A program made the translations under genes and the position numbers. A stretch of 33,061 nucleotides of DNA from Chromera velia (taxonomy: Eukaryota > Sar > Chromeraceae): positions 10,001-43,061 of the forward strand of contig JAHBMJ010000655.1 of the NCBI GenBank assembly GCA_018398765.1, read 5' to 3'. How positions within the stretch are numbered: the first letter of the stretch is position 1; each line of letters opens with the position of its first letter. The notes beneath the pieces are model-generated. The model had not been told where the DNA came from and ran no database searches. It saw only the letters and a program-made list of their open reading frames with translations. Below are positions 11,672 through 19,088 of this stretch, one piece after another.

Positions 11672-11804
11672 TGTCTGTGTGTGTGTTTGCGTGTTGTTTT
11701 TTCAAGAGTCATTTGTTGTCATTCATTCTGTGTGTGCGTGGTTCGTTTGTTGTGTCCATCGAGTGTGGTGGGAGGGTGTTTGTTTGGCGCAGCTCTGTAC
11801 GACT
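10645..11804. other. 3' flanks of two convergent genes
   Basis: This holds the 3' end of the FtsJ-like gene and the 3' side of the small minus-strand gene. A minus-strand open frame (11566-11087, 159 codons) has a fairly coding-like Lys/Arg-rich middle (about 11460-11280) and could be another exon, but no splice chain to the 12035-11805 exon could be established because that exon already ends in TAA. Nothing else is evident besides simple repeats. Confidence 0.4.
11620..11690 (+). repeat. (CT)n(GT)n microsatellite
   Basis: A run of ct dinucleotides followed directly by gt dinucleotides, lying in the region between the convergent genes. Confidence 0.95.
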
Positions 11805-12262
11805 TTAGAGGGACTGAACAATGTCGAGGTGCTGGGTCCCGTTTTTTTTCTCCGGGTTCCCGTCGACGTGTTGGGTCGACGTCTGTCTGAGTTGTTGCCT
11901 GAAGGAAGCCTCTTGTTGTAGCATTAGCTGGAGCTGCTTGTCTGTTCGGAAAATCTCCGTGAATGCCGCGGAGACTTGAATGAGTGGAGGCAGGAGGTGA
12001 GCGTTGACCGTACAGCATTTGTTGTCCTTTATGTCCTGTAGAGAGACCAAACATGAAGAAAAAAGTCAGTGCGTGACAACATAGAAAGAAAGGCTTTGAC
12101 TGAGAAAGAAAGAAGGAAAGAAAGCAGTCAGTCAGACAGTCAGTCAGTCAATCGGTTGATCGTTAGACAAACTCAGTTGCACAGAAGCCGTGGGCGATTT
12201 TTTCTCTTTTCCAACAAGACCTCCTTCGGTCTTTCTGCATGCACATCTGTGACTGCGGCCAT
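11805..12262 (-). CDS. Small helical protein of unknown function
   Basis: The terminal exon 12035-11805 follows a strong acceptor (tttggtctctctacag) and reads 76 codons to TAA: DIKDNKCCTVNAHLLPPLIQ, then a helical Gln-rich segment (FRTDKQLQLMLQQEASFRQQ). The regular heptad-like hydrophobics suggest a short coiled coil. A candidate first exon starts at the ATG 12262-12260 in a good context (gaaATGG) and reads MAAVTDVHAERPKEVLLEK. Its donor is uncertain; a phase-0 gtcttg after PKE would work. The stretch between the exons contains CAGT/CAGA repeats on the plus strand, as expected for an intron of a minus-strand gene here. I do not recognise a family. If the start is right, the product has fewer than 110 residues. 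Confidence 0.4.
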
Positions 12263-12937
12263 TTCGAAGTCGCTGGAGACGCCTCCACAGTGGCAAAGAA
12301 AAAAAACGATGCGTGACTGTGAGATATGCAAGAAGACACAGGCACATGCAAGAAAAAAAAAACGCAGAGAAACAAAGAAAGGCAGAAAGAAAGAGAGGAA
12401 GAAGGAAGGAAGGAAGAAAGAAAGAAGCCACTGCATGGTCTTTTTTTTCTGCATGGTGTCAAACAGATGTTCATAGAAACTTAACTGTCAGCGAAACTGA
12501 AGAGTCAGCCAGGCAATTATCAAGCGAGTCAGACAGGCAGACAGGCAGGCAGGCACCCGCTACAGCCGCACGTTTTTCAGAAGGGAAGAGGGGAGTTCTG
12601 TTCTGAATCCAATGGGTCTGAGGTGCCGCGCTTAGTTGGAGGGGGTCTTCTTTGTGATTGAATGAGTGTGTAAAGCCTTTCGTGCTGTATTGCTCTGCTG
12701 TGTGTTTATTCCTTCTTCGTTTCTTTCTATGTTAGCAATTGAACCAGTGTCATGTTCCGCTGTACGCGCAACTGGTTGCAGCTGTGTAGGGATAGAGCGT
12801 CGCCGAGCGTCGCCCCCCTGGGCGATTCTTCGGCAGAAAAACTTGAAAGGAGGGGGCAGGGTTTGCCGGGTGTACATGGAGAAACGCAGAAGAAACTAGA
12901 GAAGAAATAAGGACAATGAAAAATAGAAAGCTCATCT
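12263..12937. other. Intergenic, low-complexity
   Basis: Purine-rich stretches (gaaggaagaaag type, 12340-12430) and CAGA/CAGG repeats (12530-12555). The Lys/Arg- or Phe/Ser-rich frames here are translations of the low-complexity sequence. No gene is supported. Confidence 0.5.
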
Positions 12938-13363
12938 GATGATAGTACACAGTACGGTTAGGAGTAACGAAAGTAGGACGGTTACTAGGCGGTCACTAGG
13001 CCACCCGGTTACCAATTTTGTAGTTATGGTAGTAGTATTCCAATGGTAGTGGTAGTAGCTAAAAACAGGCAGATTTGGCCACATTCTGAGTTAAACTTAA
13101 CTTACAAAACCAATTTTAGACTAGTAAAAATCATATTTTTGGCATTCATCATAAATTTATTCTAGTAAAACTCAATATTCATCCTGGATGTTCATCATTT
13201 TATGACTGAACTCTAACTTGCTCTAACTAGTATATCATTATGTATAACATATACTATTTGAATATGATTATTTCAAGGATTTAAACTGCTAATGGGTTAA
13301 GTGGTCAAGCTTTAAAATGGGTCTAATAACTGTTTTTACCCGAGTTTTCCCTTGAACTACCAT

Positions 13364-13618
13364 CGTAACGTTGTGAGGCTAGCCAGCCGCGCAATGGTAC
13401 GCGAAGCAGCATGTCAGGCCGTATCGAGATGCGCGCAGTTCGAGCGCATTTGCATCTATGCAATTGAGCTACGCGCATGCATGCAGTCAGCAGTGAGTCA
13501 AGCCTTTGTATGAAAGTCTGTAAGGGAGTACCTAGAAGTAAGAACCTTATATGACAGAACGTCTTATACCATATGAGCACCGTACAACAAGCTAGCGACT
13601 GCACCACACTCCGTAGCG
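13364..13618 (+). repeat. Left LTR
   Basis: A 255-bp repeat beginning cgtaacgttgtgagg and ending ccacactccgtagcg. It lacks the usual TG...CA termini. It contains gcatgcatgcagtcagcagt and a tcttatacc stretch. It is nearly identical to the right LTR. Confidence 0.92.
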
Positions 13619-13630
13619 TGGTAGCAGAAC
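13619..13630 (+). other. Primer-binding site
   Basis: TGGTAGCAGAAC abuts the left LTR with no spacer. It resembles the TGGTA(T/G)CAGAGC sites complementary to the 3' end of initiator methionine tRNA in many LTR elements, with one difference near its 3' end. Confidence 0.75.
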
Positions 13631-13740
13631 GAAACGATCAGCCTCAGTGGAGTTCGCAGACCGCCCATCTCGGGTCGTGAACACAGTCTCTGTCTGACAG
13701 TGCGAGGTCTCTTTGCAGCTGCACACAGGTCGCACTGACT

Positions 13741-15714
13741 ATGCACGCAACCACTACAACAAACAGAAAGTACGAGTTCATTGCTTTGTCTTGTGAAAAG
13801 TTCTCAGAAGTCTTCAGTAGCACGTCGGTAATGTCGATCTGGGAACGTTTCGGAAATTTTCTTTCGCTTGTATGTGAACTTCAAAAATTTAAGGACATTC
13901 CATCCGGAGAAGTGCAAGCGAACGGTGAGAGCCTCTTGAAGGAAGGGTTTGAGATTGCAGAGCGACTCTTGGAGTCCACAGGAGCTAGTAGACCGTCTGG
14001 TCCACCAATTGGGATTTCTGAGAAGCAGAGTGCAGTCCAACATACGACTCGACACACCGATACGGGCAGACCGAAAGCTCGCAGAAGTCGCAGGTTGACA
14101 GAGGCGGCCTAGAAGAAAAAAGTGGCAGAGCAAACGCAGTCCCAGCAATCATCTGAGCACTGTAATGCTGGTTGCCCAAAAGGTTCAGCAGGGAGAGGGA
14201 GGAAACAGAAAGTTCAGCAGCCCAGAGACGTCTTCTCTGAAGGCATGTGCAAAGCCCCAGGCGCACATGGAAATGCAAATCGAAGTGGAGAGAGGGGTGA
14301 AGCGAGCAGGCGAGGTTTTGGCAGTAATCAGTCGAAGATGTCTAGTCGCTCGCAACAACAGAGGAGGCCGGACCGAGGGACAGAGAGAGGAGGGAGAATT
14401 ATTCCACCAGGTACCCCAGAGAAAGAATTCTGTGTGAGAGAGGGGGATGTGGATTGGGTCGAAGGAACCCTGGGTGATGGCGGTGTTCGCGTAAGATCGC
14501 ACGGCTGTGCGCAGTCGGGCGTTTCCAATCAGTCGCAGCAGCAAACAGATGTGCAGGTGTCTGGGGTGCGAGAGGGGAGTGTCCCTGTGAGCTTTGTGGG
14601 AGCCACACTCGCTAAGACTCCAAGCACGACGTTCGACTTCAGTCAGTCGTCCCAGAAAGAAGGCAGAGGGACGTGGGAAGTGCAAGAGGGGAGTGGGATT
14701 GTCAATGCCGATGGGGGCGTGTTCTTTGTGACGCCTCGGACGACTTTTGATTTTGGTCAGAGCTCCCCTGTGATGGCTTCTACCGGAGGGGATGGTCAAA
14801 TGAATGAGCCCGCTCCAATGGAGCTGTGCCGGATCGAAAGGTATGGGAAGGAAGAAGGAGGTGTGGGACAGGACTTGTTTGAGTCATTATATGGAGTTGG
14901 GAGTTAGGAATTGAGAGAGCAAATCCACTGCCAGAGATCGCACAGTCCATCTCCGCAGCTCAATCGTTTGGAGACAAGCAGGCAGGGAAATGACTTTGAC
15001 GGTGGGAATCCGGGAAAAGCAGAAAGACAGAAACAGAAGCGTCAAGAAAAGGAGGAGAGAAAGAGGCAGGAAAAGTACGAAAAGGAGATGCTGGCTGTGA
15101 GGCAAAAGAAGGAGACGGACACCCCTTGGTCTCCTCTGCCTCCAATCAGTGAGGGAGTGGAGGAACCTGCAGTCTCGTCTGATGGTTTGATACTGTCTCG
15201 TCAGGCCAGGCGTCAGCAAGAGAGAAGGGAGGCGAAGGGCAGGGAAAAAGAGAAGAAGCGGGCAGCTCATGAAAAGCCAAAGACGCCAGTGACTGTCCCA
15301 CCGCGCGATCCACTCCAGCATGAGTATTGGGAGGATGTGTCTTTTCGTTTTCGGTTGGGAAAGGAAGACTTGATCCCAAATGTTCAGGGAATCGGCACGG
15401 CAGACTGGAATGCATTTTTGGCACGTCGTGGGTGTGGACAGACAGGGGAGACATTTTACAGGGAGATGTATGGAAATGGAGGGAGTGTGATACCGTGTGT
15501 GCCGGAAGTGAGACCTGCAGTGCGGCAGATAAGGAGCGTACACTGTCAGACCACCCGCACTTCAGCGTAGTCTTCTATCAGTCCACAACCTCCATCAGAG
15601 CAGCAGCACCAAGCTAACGGAGACTCGGATCAAACAGGTGGGAAAGAGCTGGGGGTCATGGTAGGGCCAGCCGATTGGGAGATGCAGTACTATGGCATCC
15701 AGTGGACTCCGTGA
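13741..15714 (+). pseudogene. Retroelement main ORF with three in-frame TAG
   Basis: From the ATG at 13741 one frame continues to a TGA at 15712-15714, 657 codons, broken only by TAG at 14110, 14905 and 15568. There is no TAA, TGA or frameshift in between. An in-frame TGA at 13678 closes it upstream. The first part is helical (FIALSCEKFSEVFSSTSVMS); the middle is Gly/Ser/Gln-rich with a repeated TTFDFSQSS/TTFDFGQSS motif (about 14627 and 14740); the third has a Lys/Arg/Glu/Gln-rich coiled-coil-like region (15010-15110) and then an ordered-looking patch near WEDVSFRFRLGKEDL. Position suggests a gag-like structural protein, but no zinc knuckle or capsid motif is visible. Read literally it gives products of 123, 264 and 220 codons separated by stops. 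It may be a decayed gene, or one using TAG readthrough. Confidence 0.6.
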
Positions 15715-16039
15715 ACGAAAGAACCATTGTGTGCCGATGTATGTTTTCCGTCCTTTTTCGTCTGAATTTTTTTTCTCTGTTGTTGTTCTCGTGCGTGTCT
15801 CACTCTCTTTGACCGAGCATGGACGCGGCCTTGAAGGGGGAGGGGGAATGTACACTGAGTATGCGGTGAAGTCAGTACGGAGGGCGGTTGTGAGTTGTGA
15901 TGGGTTGATTGAAGTGGACTATGAGTTGACGATGCGAAAGAGAAGAAGAGCCACAGGAAAGACTGTAAAAGAAATTCTGAAATCAGAAATGAGAGAGATA
16001 AAAGAAAAGAAAAGAGAAGAGAAGAAAAGCGTTCTTTGA
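15692..16039 (+). CDS. Second retroelement ORF, unknown
   Basis: A 115-codon frame starts at an ATG inside the last 23 bases of the long frame and runs in the +1 frame relative to it, ending before the polypurine tract. It starts MASSGLRERKNHC, has a hydrophobic stretch produced by a T-rich run (FFFSVVVLVRVSLSL), and ends in a Lys/Glu/Arg-rich helix. It shows no recognisable domain. The overlap resembles a gag-pol arrangement in geometry only. It could equally be a chance frame. Confidence 0.25.
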   Translation: MASSGLRERKNHCVPMYVFRPFSSEFFFSVVVLVRVSLSLTEHGRGLEGGGGMYTEYAVKSVRRAVVSCDGLIEVDYELTMRKRRRATGKTVKEILKSEMREIKEKKREEKKSVL

Positions 16040-16165
16040 TTTTCTACGATGCTGCAAATGAGGAAAAGCGATGATTTGATCAACGATCACCACTTCACTG
16101 CTGCGAAGCGTTGCATAAGAGAATTCACTTGCGTTTTCTGTGTAAGCCAGCGTGGACGTGGCTTC

Positions 16166-16175
16166 AGGGGGGAGG
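16166..16175 (+). other. Polypurine tract
   Basis: AGGGGGGAGG lies five bases upstream of the right LTR (spacer tggta), the expected position for the plus-strand priming tract of an LTR retroelement. Confidence 0.75.
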
Positions 16176-16180
16176 TGGTA

Positions 16181-16435
16181 CGTAACGTTGTGAGGCTAGC
16201 CAGCCACGCAACGGTACGCGAAGCAGCATATCAGGCCGTATCAAGATGCGCGCAGTTCGAGCGCATTTGCATCCATGCAATTAAGCTACGCACATGCATG
16301 CAGTCAGCAGTGAGTCAAGCCTTTGTATGAAAGTCTGTAAGGGAGTACCTAGAAGTAAGAACCTTATATGACAGAACTTCTTATACCATATGAGCCCCGT
16401 ACAACAAGCTAGCCACTGCACCACACTCCGTAGCG
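16181..16435 (+). repeat. Right LTR
   Basis: This is the second 255-bp copy. It differs from the left LTR at about ten positions, for example ccgcgc/ccacgc, tatcgag/tatcaag and acgcgcatg/acgcacatg. Several differences are CpG-type transitions. Confidence 0.92.
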
Positions 16436-16562
16436 ACCATGATATAGTGGTACACGCCTTCAAGTCCGCTGGTTACCATCTCATGGTTACCAAACTAATG
16501 GTAACTCGCTACTAGCTAAAAGGGGCCGGTAGTAACTCCTAACCGTACTGTGTAGATGATAG

Positions 16563-17880
16563 AGTAAAAGAGAGAAAGACTGAATGTAAACATGCACATG
16601 CAGATCACCAAGCCGTCGATCAATACTCTGATTAATTAATTGAAAGACTCATAAATGATAAGTTAAAAGCCTAGAAAGACAGAGCAATCTATAGAATACT
16701 ATAAAATTTTTAGAAAAAATCAGTAGTGTACTCCTAGGCTCCCTATATGTAAAAAAATAAAAAAGTTAATTGCTCAAATACACTTAATTTTACTTTTTAT
16801 TCTTTCATTTATTTTTTTAAAACCGACACTTCAGGTGCGAAGGTTAAAGCACAGCGGACGCACAAAAATAACAAAACAAAAAAACTAATTCAGATTTTAG
16901 CCTAAATTTATTTGTTTGTGTTTTTTCGTATGGGGAGCTTTTTTTTGTTTTTGAGTGGGACAACGTTCACGATCACAAAAAGGATAAAGGAGGACAAAAG
17001 TCTAATTATAGTCAGACAATGACATGTCACAATATCAGACACTGGACGGTGTCAGTTTAGACCGGCAGATTCTGGGCAGAATAGTAGCCGTTATTCAAGC
17101 TATTTTTTTTAGCCTAGGACGCTGAGCAATACTGAACAACCTAGTGAGAAACTCTCGTCGAATAAAAATATGAATAAATGTGAATGACATCATTAATTAA
17201 GATGGAAAAATTGAAAGTCACACACTGGCATCCAAAAAAACGGAAAAAAATGTAAAGTTAAAAATAATCTGAATGAATGAATGGATGAATTGAGATAGTT
17301 AATTAAGACTGACGAGCACACTAGCGAGCACACCAGTTTACACCACTTGGGTTCATCTCTATGTAGATCTCTATTTAAATTTTAAAATGGATTTTTTAAA
17401 AAAAAGATGTTATGAGTTCCGAGACAACTCCTGGCAAGAAGTCACAAGAACAATAATCCTAGGCATATCAGAGAGAAAAAAAAAATAATTTAAGCCTATT
17501 CTCACTTAATTTTTTTTTTTGTCGGACGATGTTAAGTGACAAACAACTGTTGTTTAAGTGTTATCCGGTGTTATCAAGTGTTGCATAAGTGTTGTTTTGG
17601 TATTGCACAAGTGTTGCTTAGGTGTTACACAAAAAAAAAAAAGTCAATTCTGTTTTGTTTTTTTTACTGTGATACGCCTAGCAATAATTAATCAACCAAT
17701 CAATCAACAATGCAAAAACTTAATTTAACAACCAAACAATTCGGAATGCAATCCAAAACTGTCTTGAACGTTTGCTGAGAGTTCTACAAAAAGGTTTTGT
17801 ACACATTAATGTGTATTTGGTTGGCGGGGAATCGTTGTCTAATATATATACACTAGTTGGGGAGGTCTGAGGGACGGCTG
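16563..17880. other. AT-rich gene-free stretch
   Basis: Markedly AT-rich compared with the coding regions, with many A and T homopolymers and no credible open frame. At 17550-17630 there is an irregular array of aagtgtt(a/g) units (agtgttatccggtgttatca, agtgttgcataagtgttg and so on). It may be old transposon debris, but nothing identifies a family. Confidence 0.6.
17545..17632 (+). repeat. Irregular AAGTGTTR short repeat array
   Basis: About six copies of aagtgtt/aggtgtt followed by a variable spacer (atccggtgttatc, gcata, gttttggtattgcac, gctt). It is too irregular for a clean minisatellite. Copies are spaced about 12-17 bp. Confidence 0.5.
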
Positions 17881-17884
17881 TGAG

Positions 17885-17985
17885 ACCTGAGGCGGGGAGG
17901 CTGGCCCGACGCGGGAATCAAACCTATGCTACGCAAGAGTGTCGCATGTAAGAAGTGCGTCCCACCAACTGATCTAGTATGGAAA
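17885..17985 (-). repeat. tRNA-derived SINE-like fragment
   Basis: On the minus strand, TAGATCAGTTGG (17976-17965) matches the Pol III A box and GGTTTGATTCC (17924-17914) the B box. Between them CGCA...TGCG can form an anticodon-like stem with loop TTCTTAC (CTT, Lys-like). The acceptor stem does not close, so this is not a functional tRNA. On the minus strand the piece runs on to an AT-rich tatatata tail near 17850, as SINEs often do. Confidence 0.55.
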
Positions 17986-19088
17986 TATGCTTATCGACGT
18001 TGTAGCGCGCGCACATAAAATTTGATGGATACGCGGGACAAACTTTGCTGCGCGTGAGTCCACGCGAGAATATTGCATGCATGCAGGTGCAAACGAATGC
18101 AAACTCTATGCGACCAGCACAAGCGTGCACATTTGTGGTCATATCTTTCTGCAAGAGTCCCACCAGTGGGAGCGGGGCCTGCATGGATTAGCATGGATGC
18201 CAAACTATGTGTGTGTGAGATAAGTCTTCCTTCTGCTTTAATTATATATATACCGTAGCCCCCGGCCGACAGCATATTAAAAGTGGTAGTACCTCCCTAT
18301 ACCCCTCTATGCTCAAGTACCCACGAAAAAATGGAGAGTTTGCGTCCCCAGCCGGGCTTTGCCATGGCTGGACCCCATGTAGCCCCGTGGTATATCCGCC
18401 AGCGGAGTAGGCCAATGGACGTTAACCAGTCAGATACCGTAACCACCAGCAGAGCCGGCCAACGAAATTAAGCTTTCAATAATTCATGAACTTTTGGGGG
18501 CCACGGCATGCTCCCTAGGAGCATTTCAGTAGATGATTAATCATTAACGTGATGATTGTGGGTTTTGTTATGCTTAACCATATCATTGTATCGGTGTACA
18601 TCGGCGGGGGCCGCGACCGCCTGCCGGCCCAAATTGTACTCGCTCGATCGGCGCCCCATGCGCTGCGTGCATGGGCCCCGCCCGTGCATGCCTTGCGGCT
18701 TGCGCCCGGCCTGAGCCATGAAAAGCGCTCGCGCTTTGTCAGCTATAGGCCCAATTTATGCCAAAATGTCCGTCTCCACGCACAGTTCGCAAGGAACGAC
18801 AAAAAAACTGTCTTCATCTTGTATCAGTCACTCTATGTGACATCCCAAGCCTGCCTTCTCTTAGCTAGAGTCACCAAAAGGTGTGGGCAAGGCATCGGCA
18901 TTTTCCTGCCTGTTAGTTTGACACACCATGCTAAACTTCCAGTGAATTATTTATCTCCCAGCCGAACGTATCCTGTGTTTCTTTGCAAGGGGCAGGGAAA
19001 CCATCCGCAGTGCTGGATGCGCACTGTCCACAGTCATTGTTTATTCTCTCTTCTGTTGCCAAAGTAGATAAAAGCATGACGTAGGAAC
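17986..19088. promoter_or_regulatory. Upstream region of the TSP1-vWA gene
   Basis: No gene is seen. The stretch has a short GC-rich island (18600-18730) and GCATGC motifs (18070-18082 and 18660-18690). Open frames are short and lack splice support. The last 60 bases before the ATG at 19089 (ctcttctgttgccaaagtag) may hold the 5' UTR. No TATA-like or initiator element is clear enough to call. Confidence 0.35.

Larger units (their letters stand above)
13359..16440 (+). mobile_element. LTR retroelement, apparently non-autonomous
   Basis: Two direct 255-bp repeats (13364-13618 and 16181-16435) enclose a 2,562-bp internal region and are flanked by a 5-bp target duplication accat (13359-13363 and 16436-16440). 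Directly after the left LTR is TGGTAGCAGAAC, like the primer-binding sites that pair with initiator-tRNA-Met 3' ends. Directly before the right LTR is a polypurine tract. These are the canonical landmarks of LTR retrotransposons. I find no protease, reverse transcriptase, RNase H or integrase motif, so it would depend on a helper. I count about ten mismatches between the LTRs (about 96% identity), mostly transitions, so the insertion is not brand new. Confidence 0.9.
12946..16554. mobile_element. TIR DNA transposon, split by an LTR element
   Basis: The left end 12946-12965 reads tacacagtacggttaggagt; its exact reverse complement is at 16535-16554. Both ends are flanked by gatgatag (12938-12945 and 16555-16562), an 8-bp target-site duplication. 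Removing the nested LTR element and one accat leaves about 532 bp, so the original was a short non-autonomous (MITE-like) element. Inside each end are several ggttac/gtaacc motifs, a subterminal repeat pattern common in such elements. Eight-bp duplications are typical of hAT, P, Merlin and some Mutator-like families; the termini do not let me choose. No transposase is present. The left arm becomes AT-rich from about 13080. Confidence 0.85.

Noticed and set aside
11415..11712. Minus-strand Thr/His/Arg/Glu-repeat protein
   Set aside because: Translation of the (CT)n(GT)n microsatellite.
13323..13607. Minus-strand protein-like frames in both LTRs (also 16281-16463)
   Set aside because: They are antisense translations of the repeated LTR sequence, which is explained by the retroelement.
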